Positions 34,931 to 45,601 of a stretch of DNA of 64,000 bases are shown here, piece by piece. Source of the DNA: Lunularia cruciata (taxonomy: Eukaryota > Streptophyta > Marchantiopsida > Lunulariales > Lunulariaceae); contig OX419757.1 in the NCBI GenBank assembly GCA_948567375.1, forward strand, positions 28,706,001-28,770,000. Reading direction: 5' to 3'. A program made the translations under genes and the position numbers. Numbering within the stretch: position 1 is the stretch's first letter; every line of letters begins with the position of its first letter. The notes under the pieces are model-generated. The model was not told where the DNA came from and made no database searches. It saw only the letters and a list, made by a program, of their open reading frames with translations.

Positions 34931-35272
34931 CCTCTTCATATTTACCTCTTTAAATCTCAAATTTGTTACTCATATGATTCAATGTCTACTTCTTCCTTGG
35001 TTTTCAAACCCGATCCCAAAGTAACTTCACTCACTACTACTCTATCCTCGGGTTTCACAACTCCTAATTCCTCTACCAAATCTAATATTTCTCTAACCAA
35101 TGCACCAATGCACCTCTTCATATCTGCCTCTTTAAATCTCAAGTTTGGTACTCATCCGATTTGATGTCTACTTCTTCCTTGGTTTTCAAACCCGATCCTG
35201 AAGTAACTTCACTCACTACTACTCTATCCTCGGGTTTCACAACTCCTAATTCCTCTACCAAATCCTGATCTG
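34931..35272 (-). repeat. tandem duplication in the D ORF, offset 182 bp
   Basis: The segment from CCTCTTCATAT to CTCTACCAAATC at 34931-35090 recurs at 35113-35272 with few differences. It duplicates the C-terminal part of the ORF (VVKPEDRVVVSEVTSGSG and KTKEEVDIKSDE); the second copy lies after the stop. Confidence 0.85.
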
Positions 35273-37746
35273 AAATTCCACTAGCAAGTAATTTATCTAA
35301 CTCCTTATCTCCCAACCCACTCTTCTCTAATGTCTCCAATGGTAACTCCGAAGACATCTGCACTCCCACTTCATCTACTTTGGGTTTTGCTCGAACATCC
35401 TTCTGAAGTTTATCTATTTCTAATTTGACTAAGTCTAATCTGATTGTGATATTGTCTTCTACTTCCAATATCTTCCTATCTACATGAGTTCTTAGACTGA
35501 TCAACAAAGCCTTCAAGTTCTTGTCCTTTGCATTTCTCCTCCTCGTCTCCTGCACCAACAACTTCAACTTGCACAACCTTGTCTCTTTGATGCGCACACT
35601 GGCCTCTATATTGAGCATCACATTCATCTTGATCATGATCTCTTTTAATGGCTCATTTTCCTCTCCTATTCTAGATCTGCAAGCCAATCTTCTCTGTACA
35701 TTGCCAATTTTGCTTTAAACTCGGCTTTCACAACTTCCTTCCTTCTACACAATCTTTTCCTCCTGATTGCGAAGTAACTCTCTCAACCTTTCTTCTTCTC
35801 TATACCACACTGTCAACTCTTGTTACCATAGCTTCTTCTTCTCTTCTACACTCTCCATCACTCTATCAAGCTCTTGTTCTTTCTCTACTACTCTTGCCAT
35901 AGCATGGATAATTTCTAGTCTTGAATCAACAAATTGCTACTTCAAGATTTCATATTCAGCAATTTGTCATTCCTTTGCTATGACACTCTGCTCTATCAGT
36001 TCCTCCCAATTCCTTGCTTCTCTCCTCAAATTCTCAAGCACTTGATTTTGCACTACTGCATCTACTTGTAGTACTTCCCTTTCTTCCTCACCTTAGATTA
36101 TACTCTTCTTCAGTTCCGAGTTTGCTTCTTCTAATTGTGCTAACACCTGCAACACAATCTTCACCTCCGGACACTTTGACTGCATCTCCTTCTTGTGCTC
36201 TAACTTCACTAGTAAGGGGCACACAACCTCGTGTAGATACTCCACTCCTTCACTTGGAGTTACTCGATTTGCGGAGTGATCTCCTTCTTCACCTCTTCTT
36301 CACTTGATACTCGCCTTCTGAGCTGTAGTCGCCATATAGGAATAGATGCTTCACTTTCCAAACTTTCATTCCCCTCTTCTCTTACCTTACTTGGCCCAAA
36401 TTCACACTTCACCTTTTGCCTAGAACAAACTCCTTGTTGAATGGTAACTTTCCTTTCTTCCTGCTCTGGCACTTTGTCTTCAACTTCAAGTTACCTTTCT
36501 CCTCCATCTCCATCATGGCTTTCTCTTCCTTGGGTACCAATATCATCTCTCCTCCATTGTTTCTGTCACTACTCGTGTCTCCACTCTGTAGTGTGAGCTC
36601 GGGTTCTTCATCTCTTTCCAAGTCTTTGGACTTGCACTCGGCTTCGCCCTCTAATTCTTCCTCCGATGATGCGATTACCACCATTCCTTTCCTCGGGTTT
36701 ACTCTTCTAGTCTTTTTAGGTCTTGGTTTCTTGATTTCTTCTCCTTCTCCTTGTCGACTCCTCTTCTTTGACTTCAGAGTACTCACATCCAACTGCACCC
36801 TCTTCCCCGTTTGCACATAGTACTCATCATTGCTCCTGATCTGAAGAATGTATTGCTGCTCCTCCGCATCAACATCTTTTCTTAAGTTAGGATGGAAATG
36901 CGACACCATCTTGTTGCACTCTGCCACATTGAGCAAGTTCAACCCTAGATAGAAATGAGCTGCAAATGGCACAATGTAATGCGGAGGTGATTTATCTCAC
37001 AAATTCCATACCATATGTCTTGTTCTCCCATGAAAACACTTTGCCTTGTTAATCAGCTCTCCTACAAATATCTTATGGAAGAACACGGCTTGGTGCTTCA
37101 TCACATAAGTCGTTCTCTCCGGCTTCAAGATTGCCATTAAAGCACTCACAATCCCTTGCTTGACAGGATCCTTGTAACTCTCTTCTTTGTAACCATTCTT
37201 TGTGCGCTTCAAAGAGAAAGCATCTCTCACCTTATGGGTTTCTTCTGCTACATCTCCCTTCCCCATGAACGTGGCACCATGCTCCGTGCCTGCTTCTCTT
37301 CCGAGTACTGACATCCAATTTGACTCTGTCTAGCAAGCCGGATTACCTCTCTTCCCCTCTTCCTTGGGGCCATCGAGACATCTACTCTTGATGATCTCAT
37401 TCATGAACCCTGGAAAGCTTACATTCTAGTTCCACGCCAAGAATGTAATCCAAAGTCTGCTCAAGACTTCAATTCTTGCAATCACATCTAACCTTTGAAT
37501 TGAATGATTTCTCATTGCAAATTTGGAGTTCTTCTTCCCTCCTCCCTTCTTTCTCTCTTCCACTCTAGGCTGGGGACTATTCTTCCTACTGATTCCCGGA
37601 TTAGCTATCTCAAATTCTCCTCTACACACCAATGCGTCTTTGACTCTACTTCCCTTCCCACGATCTCCTGCAAGACAACTTCTCAATGGTGAGGGAAAAT
37701 TGCTTTTCATCACTTTGTCTTTAGATCGATTTTTATAGAGTCGCAC
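35139..37746 (-). pseudogene. D ORF: globular part, charged linker, long coiled coil (unknown family)
   Basis: The best preserved copy of the unfamiliar E-type protein. On the - strand, 37746 to 36409 stays in one frame with three stops. It holds a basic N-terminal part (RVEERKKGGGKKN), the SYKDPVKQGIVSALMA block, TTYVMKHQAVFF, then FYLGLNLL and SHFHP, then a Lys/Arg and Glu-rich linker (PRPKKTRRVN; SSEEELEGEAE). After frame changes near 36440 and 36260 a second frame runs to 35139 with several stops. It is almost entirely heptad-like: VELENLRREARN, VVEKEQELDRVMESVEEKKK, and the open 182-residue end 35139-35687. I recognise no domain. The position after an LTR and the coiled coil would suit a gag-like structural protein; this is inference. 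Confidence 0.6.
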
Positions 37747-38120
37747 CTTCTTTGTCTTTCAAGTTCAAGTTTCTACTGAGAAATCACACCTCTTGCATGC
37801 TCCTGTCACTGTCAAGTGTCCTTCACGCATATGATCACCATTTTTGAACAATCCCTTCTTGAATCTCTCACCCCAAAGGAAAGTTGTTACATTGTACTCA
37901 CCTCGGGTTGAGCACCCCCGATACAAAGACTCCTTACTTTGGGTTGTATGCTAATAGGACAATTCTGAGTACTTTGCCTTATGACCTGAAGCTACATTAC
38001 CTTGGGTTTCATCCCAAGGACACATTTCTTTGCCTTCTTTGGCCATATAGGTGCAATTCAACTTCTCTATACACTTCTTCTTCCACATCTCAAAAAAAAA
38101 TAAAAAATGTGGGTACCATA

Positions 38121-38923
38121 GAACTCCATAATGGAGCATCCAAGGTGGATAGAACAATCTCACTTGTACTCCAAATCTTGTTTATCTCTTCTAATACTAG
38201 AGTATCCTTGGCATGAAGGTTCTCCTCCAATAAGTCACTAGGCCAAGTAAAAAAACCACTAAAAGCTGAAATTGATACCATGGTTCTTGATTGAAGTGAG
38301 TCAAGACTACCCCTACTAAAGGATATTAGTAGGCAACATACCCATCCCTCACTTGACTACCAACTTGGTCTATAAGAGGTTATCTCCTCCCAATAGTCAA
38401 TACTAAAACCCATGGGGTATAACATTACTCCACCAACTAGCACATCATATTATTAATGCAATGGCTTGAGCTCTCACCACAAAGCTATTAGTTGGATAAC
38501 CGGGTTGAATCTAGACAATGAGCTCTTCACATGTGATATATTGTGTAGAACTACACTAAAGATGTCTAGATCTAAATAGACAACTCTCTACATAAGTCTT
38601 CTATAGCTCAAGATTGACAATTATAGCTTTCCCCAACAACACTAGAGTCTAATAAGACCCTTTGTGGTGTATAGACCTTCCCTAGAGAGAATGGAAAATC
38701 TTCCCTTGGTTATCCAATAGGACAACTCCAAGTATGAATCAAGCTTGCTCAAAGGCATGTCTAACTGGTTACTCCTCCAACCTAACTACTATTACTTGAT
38801 TTAAACTACTAGTTTTTGAGCAGGTCTCATTCTCCTCAACCAAGTTAGCTCCATTATTAACCACATTTGCTTTAGAAGCAAGAACCATATCATCCCTACT
38901 TTCACAAAATGTGGCAGCCAACT
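38121..38923 (-). pseudogene. C2 gag side, second part
   Basis: Aligns with C1 11980-12620 and directly continues 34178. No motif can be assigned. It ends at a solo A LTR. Confidence 0.4.
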
Positions 38924-39511
38924 TGTAACACAAGCAGCAAGACATATTATTTAGAGGTGAAAATTGGCTCGGTAACATCTAGAAGGATGTTGTGTACAAT
39001 GGTCTTGGTACATCATGCAAAGGTGTCACCAAAAGAGTACTTCTTTTAATAGAGCAAAAGTTGAAAATAACCCAAAAACTTAAGAGCCAATTTTGGAGGC
39101 CTAAACATATGACTTAGGTATTGAAAATGGAAAGATTCCATTCCCTCAAGGGGAAATGGATTGCCTTCTCTCCCTTATGATTCATCTTGTCAAGAGCTTT
39201 CCAATGGTACCTTACCTACATGATTTTGAGCTCCTTATAGGAAGATTCCTTAAAGATTCCCTTTGGTCAAACCCGTTATAGGACAAGGACTGAAATGTCA
39301 CCCATCCAAACAACTAATCCAAGGATAGAGCTTGCTAATAGGTCACCAATGCATGTATTTGATCCAAGGGTGGAGCTTCCTTTGATGGGATCCTCTTTGC
39401 TATATAATAAAGACAAGGTGCTCCTTTAGGGCATCAGAGGATTGAGTGTGAAACTTGTGTTTTCTCTTTTGTATCTCTCTTGGAAAGTTCTCTTATCCTC
39501 ATAGTATTACA
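38924..39511 (+). repeat. solo A-family LTR, short form
   Basis: 588 bp from TGTAACACAAGC to AGTATTACA. Imperfect duplication CAACT (38919-38923) and CAACC (39512-39516). One 156-bp unit only. The TATATAATAAAG box is on the + strand near 39400. Confidence 0.85.
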
Positions 39512-39516
39512 CAACC

Positions 39517-40016
39517 GAACTCCCAATGTAAACATGTCATTGGCTAATGACAAAGGGAAGCATATAATCAACTAAGTTGCTCCAAACATCATGCTAGACT
39601 CAATCCGTGTAATAATAGGTGGGTGACTAACATCTAGTCCATCACCACCTACTACACCTACACCAAGACATCTAGGAGCCATGAATGTTGTTTGTAATGC
39701 CTTAAAGAGTATGAAAGATTGTGGAAGTTTGACATATCTATTAGTCTCTCTTCTTTTTGTATCCAATTCCACTAATGCTCCTCTAGGCTCTAGAGCATAT
39801 ATTGCACTCTTTGTCATTGTGGTAGATGAATCTACTTATGCTATTCCACACAAAATATCACCAGCATAAGAGGTGGAAGCCTCAACACCCAAATGTCCTT
39901 TGAACTATGGCCATGGTAGCCAATCTTTGCTCCAATTGCTCAATCCGAATAGCTATGGTTATATCCAAAGCAAGGGTAGGTAATTCATCCCTACCAAGTG
40001 TGGGTCCTCTAACATC
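39517..40016 (-). pseudogene. unassigned coding-like fragment
   Basis: The - strand frame 39572-39817 is open for 81 residues and continues upstream with an RIEQLEQ-like patch near 39920 that recalls the start of some gag proteins. C1 has no equivalent, so it is either a part of C lost from C1 or a piece of another insertion between the A and B LTRs. No family can be named. Confidence 0.3.
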
Positions 40017-40600
40017 CCTACAACAATATGGAGTTTATTGACAAGAAGTCAAAATTAACAAACTAACAAAAAGGCCAAATAAGCCAAGAATTATAAGAAT
40101 ATTCTAGAAGCATCTAGGAAGCTACTTGGTACTTTCCAAGTATTGGGTAATGTGTATACCAAGTGTTGACTTCTATAGGAAAGCTTCTTGGCTAGCTTAG
40201 TTTGCATGCCAAGTAGGTAGCTTCTAGAAGAAAGCTTCTTAGATACCTTCCCAACTAGATTAGCTTGCATGCCAAGTAGGTGGCTTATAGAAGGAAACTT
40301 CCCAACTAGTTTAGCTTTCATGCCAAGTAGGTGCTTTAGAAGGAAGCTTCTTGGGAAAATTTCCGGTTAGCTTGGGTTGCATTCTAAAAAAATGTCTTTT
40401 AGAAGACTTCTAAAGAGCTTTGTATGCTTCCTTATAAATACCAAATCTCACGTTCATGCTGGGCATTTAGAGTTTCTCTCATTCAAGAGTCTCAATGTGA
40501 TTTGTCGTTTCAATCTTCTATTCTCTTTTTTCTCTCCTTGGTCTTCTACAACGTTGTACTCCATGACTTGGAGCTCCTTTACCTCTCCATAACTTTGGGT
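40017..40600 (+). repeat. B-family LTR, probably solo
   Basis: It contains ACAACAATATGGAG at the left and aligns with 4285-4698 and 19958-20404, including TATAAATA at 40433-40440. It has three to four tandem copies of an AGGAAGCTTCTTGG...GCCAAGTAGGT phrase, more than the other B LTRs. Edges are approximate and no target duplication is evident. C2 resumes at about 40610. Confidence 0.65.
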
Positions 40601-41392
40601 AAAGGTCAAAACATCAATCACTCGTATGACCAAATTTGTGGTAATAATCACATTCTCTCTATGATGGTTATGATGCACCAAAGGTATCATGTCCATTGCC
40701 TTAAGTGCACTCTTTCTTGTTGTGAGATCTTCCACAAGTCCAACAAGCAACACCACCACTCACTAGTTATTCTTAACCAAAAAATGAAAGTCAAGGTCTA
40801 GTTGCACCAGATCTTCTACTCATTTTATAAGATTTGGGTTGTACACTCTACTCTCAAAAGCCAACACTTTAGAAGAAGTAACAACTATGGATGATGTCTC
40901 CTTACTAAATCCAGATGTCACTACTCTCTCCTCCACCATATTGAGCTCAATGTTCTTAGCTAAACTAAAGATCATTGCCAATGTAGGTGAGGTAGCATAT
41001 GACAACATAACATCATGTACTCTACATTACAACTCCTTATCCAAGATCCCATACTAAAACTAGACTACTTGGACCTTAGGAACTCCTTGAGTGAAATTGA
41101 TCAATTGTTTCATGAAAGTGTATGCCTTGTGTAAGCTCTCTCTAGCCTTCCATTGGAACTCTTGCAAGCTCTTTAGCTTGTCACTCCTCACACCTTAGTA
41201 GTTCTATCTCAAGCATTAGAAGAACTCCACCATGGGGTTAAACCAATACCACCTCCATAGTTCAATCTCCTCCAAGTGAGCTCTCTTGAACTCATGATAG
41301 TTATCCATTGATAGACCTTCCAAGTGCTGAAATAACCCCTTCCATGCTATGAAGGGTTTGAACAAAGTCAAGTTTTATATTAGTTGCAGATC

Positions 41393-41999
41393 CATAATGT
41401 TCTTAAAATAGAGAAACACTAGAGAAACACAAGGGAAGAAATATAAAGGAAATACAAGGCTTGATCTCTCAATACTCAAGTGCCACAAAGGAGTAATTTG
41501 TCTTTATTACATAACAAATAGGATCTATTCAAAGGGAGCTCCACCCATGGATCAAATATATGAATTGGTGACAAGTCAATGAGTTCCACCCTTAGATTAG
41601 TTGCATGGATTGGTGACATGTCAACCTTTGTCCTATTTGGTTGGCCAAACAAGCTTGATCAAAGGGAATTGTTGGAAAATCTTCTTGTAAGAAGTTGAGA
41701 ATGGCATGGATGAGGGACCATTGGAAAGCTCTTGATGAAACAAAAAAGGAAGAGAAGGTAATTCCTTTTCCATTGAAAAGAGGGGAGATATTTTATTTTT
41801 TGAGGCTTAATCATTTATTTAGGCCTCCAAAATTGACTCTAATAATTTTAAGATATTTTTGGCCTATGCTCTATTAGTGAAAGTACTATTTTTGTGACAC
41901 CTCTATTTGATCTACTTAAACCATTATACATAACATCCCTCAAGATATTATCAAATCAATTTCCACCTCTAGATAATATGTCTTGTTAATGATATTATA
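41393..41999 (-). repeat. solo A-family LTR, short form
   Basis: 607 bp, starting CATAATGTTCTT (mutated TGTAATG) and ending ATATTATA. Flanked by a perfect duplication AGATC (41388-41392, 42000-42004). C1 shows the uninterrupted site ACAAATCATACCAAC near 13620. Confidence 0.9.
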
Positions 42000-42004
42000 A
42001 GATC

Positions 42005-43060
42005 ATACCAACTATAAACCTAGATAAAGGTCATCCAACTCAATGATACTCAATATACCAAAGTAGTGCTTAAGGCATTTGGAGGCTCTATAAATCTCAT
42101 CTTTGTTCTACAACAACAATACAAACATACCATGTGCACTCTCAATTAAATCAACTCTTGTATCAAACTCCAAATCAGATTCAATTTCCTTCCTTACTAA
42201 GACATGAGATACACGTTTATAGCAAGCCCTGCTTTGTGTAAACCCCCTACATACTACAAAAATAACTTTTCTAGAATCCTCAAAGAACTCCATTATGACA
42301 ATGTGACTTAAACTGAAACTATAACCATCACAAGTACTCCACCAAAGATAACCACCAAGTGCCACCATAAACTAAACACTTCTCAATAATGTAGCTCTAA
42401 CTATAATAACTACACTATGGGAAATGAAAATCTATAATCTGCCATCACAACATGCTATCTCATTATGTACAAGTTATCACTTCCTATCTCATTGGAGAGA
42501 AATATAGAAAGTATGATTGGTCATCATTCCAATCTCACTACCAAGAGTACACCAAAGCACCAATGCTCTAAGTCATGGTACCTCATACAAACATGGTGCA
42601 CAAATAGAAAGTAGAGAATGGAGGGAGTCCAATCACAAGAAGTTAAAAAAAATCTTCCATCTCATAAATCAACATTAGATTGACTTTGCTCCAATTTGGC
42701 ATTTGACATAATAGGAGTACCTACTTACTCCTAAGCTTCTAGGATCACCAAAGATGGGATTGAACTATCTCTCCTAGCCAAAGCTACGTGTGTATAGGTA
42801 TCAATTGACCAATTACTATGGCAAGAAGTGAAAGTGGATCAATTGGCTAGAGCACCAGTCTAGGAACCAAAGATATGGAGTCTTAACCTTGTTTGCACAA
42901 ACTAGAAAGGTGGGCAGATTTTGCCAAATAATGACTATAACTACAAAAAAAAATTCTAAATTAATTTGCCTCATGCCAACAAGTTGACTTTTAAGCCTTT
43001 GTAGCCTCTCTAGCACAACCTTATGCCTTGAAGCCTCTAAATGCTAAAATTTAGCCAAAT
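42005..43060 (-). other. C2 leader, first part
   Basis: Aligns with C1 13630-14590. No open frame with a motif. It contains the transition from the gag start to the leader. Confidence 0.4.
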
Positions 43061-43735
43061 GAGATCTTTTTTCTTGCCAAGTTAAACCGTCTCCAAATTT
43101 GGCCAATCTTCACCAACTCAAGCACTAGTTAGGGCAATTCAAGCAACCTCTAACTTTAGACAACCTCCATCAACTTGACCTCCAAATTATCATATCAGAT
43201 AACCTTTGCCAATATGACACACCCTTCTACAATTGGTTGATTGCCAAATCCTCCACTAATTATCAACTCAAGCCAAATTGAGAGGATCCCAAGTGAGGCC
43301 TTTCTTATTGCTAATTCAAACCCTCTCCTAATCTAGCCAAGCTTCACTATTTTGATCACTAATTAGAGTAATACAAGCAACCTCCAATTTTAGACAACCT
43401 CTATCAACTCAAATTCTAGATTTAGATAACCTTTACTAATTTGTTACACCTCCTCTATAGTTGGCTGACTGCCAAATTCTCCACTAACTATCAACTTGAG
43501 TCAAATTGAGAGGATGCCAAATGAGGCATTTCTTCTTGCCAATTTGAACACTCTCCAAATCTAGCAAAGCTTCATCAAGTTGAGCACTAGTTAGGGCAAT
43601 TTAGGCAACCTCCTACTAACTCAACCTTTGAAATTGGGTAACCTTTGCTACACCTCCTCTATAGTTAACTAACCACCAAATCTTTTACTTACTATCAACT
43701 CAAGCTACATGGAGAGTATATGGATCTCTAAATTC
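43061..43735 (-). repeat. tandem repeat, about 230 bp x 3, in the C2 leader
   Basis: Units start at 43061, 43295 and 43523 with GAGRYCTTTYTTCTTGCC-like phrases and share the order CAAATCTAGCCAA, AACCTCC.TC.AC, TTGGTTGATTGCCAAAT, ACTAACTATCAACT. Periods are 234 and 228 bp. C1 has related but less regular sequence, so the array expanded in this copy or shrank in C1. Confidence 0.8.
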
Positions 43736-43791
43736 CTAATTCAAGGAAATAAGTTCCCAAATCTACCTCCAATTTTGCACTTCATGCTCAA

Positions 43792-43882
43792 TTACAATAG
43801 CTAAAAGACTCCAAGTGATGCTTGTCGGCCTTTGTTCACCATAGCCAAGAACTCAAAGGCTCAATATCAAAGAAGTGAGCTC
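43792..43882 (-). repeat. 5' LTR of C2, left piece
   Basis: AGCTAAAAGACTCCAAGTGATGC ... AGAAGTGAGCTC aligns with the middle of the C LTR. It stops at 43882 where element F begins; the rest is at 60401-60647. Confidence 0.75.
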
Positions 43883-44011
43883 TATAAAATCCATTTATGC
43901 ATGTATGCTCTTTAAGGATATTAAGTTTGGTAATGCAAGTAATGGATACATATTATCTATATGGAGTTTAGCTAAGCTTCTACATTAGTCATGATAAGTT
44001 AAAGCTAGTCT
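43883..44011 (+). repeat. 5' LTR of F, left piece
   Basis: TATAAAATCCATTTATGCATG aligns with the start of the solo G LTR (TGTAACACCC...) and with the 3' LTR of F (59403 on). The phrase TATGGAGTTTAGCTAAGCTTC is shared with 59747. It is interrupted at 44012. Confidence 0.75.
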
Positions 44012-44094
44012 TGTGAGCCGGCCTGTCTCTCACTCAAGATGAACCTAGGATGGCTGTTATGTTAGCACACTATGGACTAAAAAGGCAAAGAATC

Positions 44095-44832
44095 TGTAAT
44101 ACTCCAATGAAAAGAGAAGAGAGAAAACACATATTGCACTCTCAAACATTCGATGCTCCAAGGGAGCACCTTCTCTTTATTATATAGACAAAGAAGATCT
44201 CCTCCAAGGAAGCTCCACCATAGGATTAGAGACACAGATAGGTGACATGTCAGCACACTCCACTCTTGGATTACTTACTTGGATGGGTGACCTGTCTGGT
44301 CTAGGTCTTATCTGGTTGGTCAAACAAGCTTTGACCGGAGGGAATCTTTTAGAGAATCTTCTTGTAGGAATCTTAGAATCATGTAAGGTACCGTTGGAAA
44401 GCTCTCGATGAGACAAAGCAGGGGGGAGGGAAGGCCAACCTTTCCTCCATTGGGGGGAGGGAAATGTGCACATTTTCAAGGCCTAATTCATCCGTTTAGG
44501 CCTCCGAAATTGCCTTCAAAAATTTTAGGCATATTTTGGTTCCTACTCTATTAGTAGAAGTCCCCTTTTGGTGATACCTCTTTCTGATCTGTTAAGTCCA
44601 TCATGTGTAACATCCTTCCAGATGTTACCAAACCAATTCTCACCTTTAAATCATATGTCTAGCTATTGGTTCTAAGGTTCTCAAGTCTATTTCAGTTTCT
44701 GCCCTATTAGTAGAAGTACTCTTTTGGTGATACTTCTATCTGATCTATTTTGACCATCATGTATAACATCATTCCAGATGTTACCAAACTGAATTTCACA
44801 TCTAGATCATATGGCTAACCCTTGGTATTACA
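44095..44832 (-). repeat. 3' LTR of element A
   Basis: 738 bp. It contains an internal tandem duplication with 156-bp offset (units at 44548 and 44704, both beginning CTATTAGTAGAAGT), the mark of the long LTR form. TATATAA on the - strand at 44180-44186. It ends beside the polypurine tract at 44833. Confidence 0.95.
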
Positions 44833-44849
44833 GACCTCCCTCCTTTTAA
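44833..44849 (-). other. polypurine tract of element A
   Basis: The - strand reads TTAAAAGGAGGGAGGTC directly before the 3' LTR. It overlaps the TAA stop (44846-44848) of the chromodomain frame, so the coding region ends at the tract. Confidence 0.9.
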
Positions 44850-45601
44850 GACGCAACGTCCTCGTTGTGCAATTGTTGCTCAAATGCTTGCACCAACACC
44901 GGTGCATGTGCCAAATTGGCAGCGGGTTCCCAGGTTGCTTCATATAGGGAGTAGCCTTTCCATTGTACTAGATATTCCACCCGCGGATGGCGAGTACCAC
45001 GCATGCGCTTTTGGAAAATCCGCTCCACTTCATATTCCTCTGTGCCATCAATGAGTGTTGGACAAGGTTGAATGTCCTATGTGGAAGGACCTTGGCCTGA
45101 TCGGGGAGCATATCTGCGTAGTAGGGAGACATGGAACACTGGATGGATCTTCATGTGTGGTGGTAGCTCAAGGTGATAGGCCACAGCGCCGATGCGACGA
45201 AGAATCAAGAAAGGCCCAATAAAACAAGGTTTGAGCTTACGAGGTCCAACTAATGTGAGGTTGGTTGTCGATAGCCACACTTGATCCCCAACATTGAACT
45301 CCATGTGCCAACGGTGTGCATCAGCATACTGCTTTTGTTGATTTTGTGCAATCTGTAACCAGTGCTTAGCGCTCTCCACACCTTGTTGGATTCTAGAAAC
45401 AAATGTGTAGACTGCATCAACCTTGGTAGTCACTGGACGGATCTTCATCAAGCTAGAAGGTGTGAAGGGATGCTCACCATACATGAGGAAGAATGGAATG
45501 ACTTGAGTGGACGCATTCAGTGAATTGTTGTAAGCAAATTCAACCAACGGTAATAGGGTGTCCCACCTCTCTTGCTCTTCGAAGGTGAAGCCACGTAACA
45601 T
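44846..45601 (-). pseudogene. element A integrase C-terminal half with chromodomain
   Basis: The open frame 45077-45601 (174 residues) covers the catalytic Glu side just upstream of its Met, the SLLRRYAPRSG tail and, in between, a GPY/F module (KLKPCFIGPFLILRRIG). A TAG at 45077-45079 separates it from the 60-residue frame 44846-45028, a chromodomain: RVEYLVQWKGYSLYEATWEP keeps the aromatic residues (Tyr, Trp, Trp) that would cup a methylated lysine. The family uses this domain to target heterochromatin. In the same frame as each other, but a different frame from the upstream integrase half. Confidence 0.88.

Larger units (their letters stand above)
34179..38120 (-). mobile_element. non-autonomous E-related LTR element D
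   Basis: A 3.9-kb insertion in C2 flanked by a perfect 5-bp duplication GAACT (34174-34178 and 38121-38125). C1 shows the uninterrupted site (CTCAAAACTCCACAATGG near 11980). On the - strand it starts TATGGTACCC, like the TGTGGTACCC start of E1, and ends GGTTGTCACA. Inside is one long broken ORF related to the E ORF. There is no reverse transcriptase or integrase, so it would have depended on another element. The right end resembles an LTR's 5' part and the left end (34179-34900) an LTR's 3' part with a TATTTAAGAG box. I could not align the two ends to each other. It is visibly richer in G+C and CpG than the surrounding C2. Confidence 0.7.

Noticed and set aside
35767-36820. Leu/Ser/Phe-rich + strand open frames (35767-36045, 36014-36307, 36416-36820)
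   Set aside because: They are antisense shadows of the charged linker and coiled coil of the D ORF on the - strand.
34172-38125. 7-bp target duplication TAGAACT for element D
   Set aside because: The 7-bp match is there, but the LTR start of E1 (TGTGGTACCC) shows the D end to be TATGGTACCC, which leaves the usual 5-bp GAACT.
43061-43735. CRISPR array
   Set aside because: Units are about 230 bp, adjacent without spacers, and lie in a retrotransposon leader of a plant genome.
44180-44479. 99-residue - strand open frame in the LTR of A, repeated at 49875-50165
   Set aside because: It is present only because both LTRs are nearly identical; other A LTRs break it, and it spans the 5' part of the LTR before the promoter.
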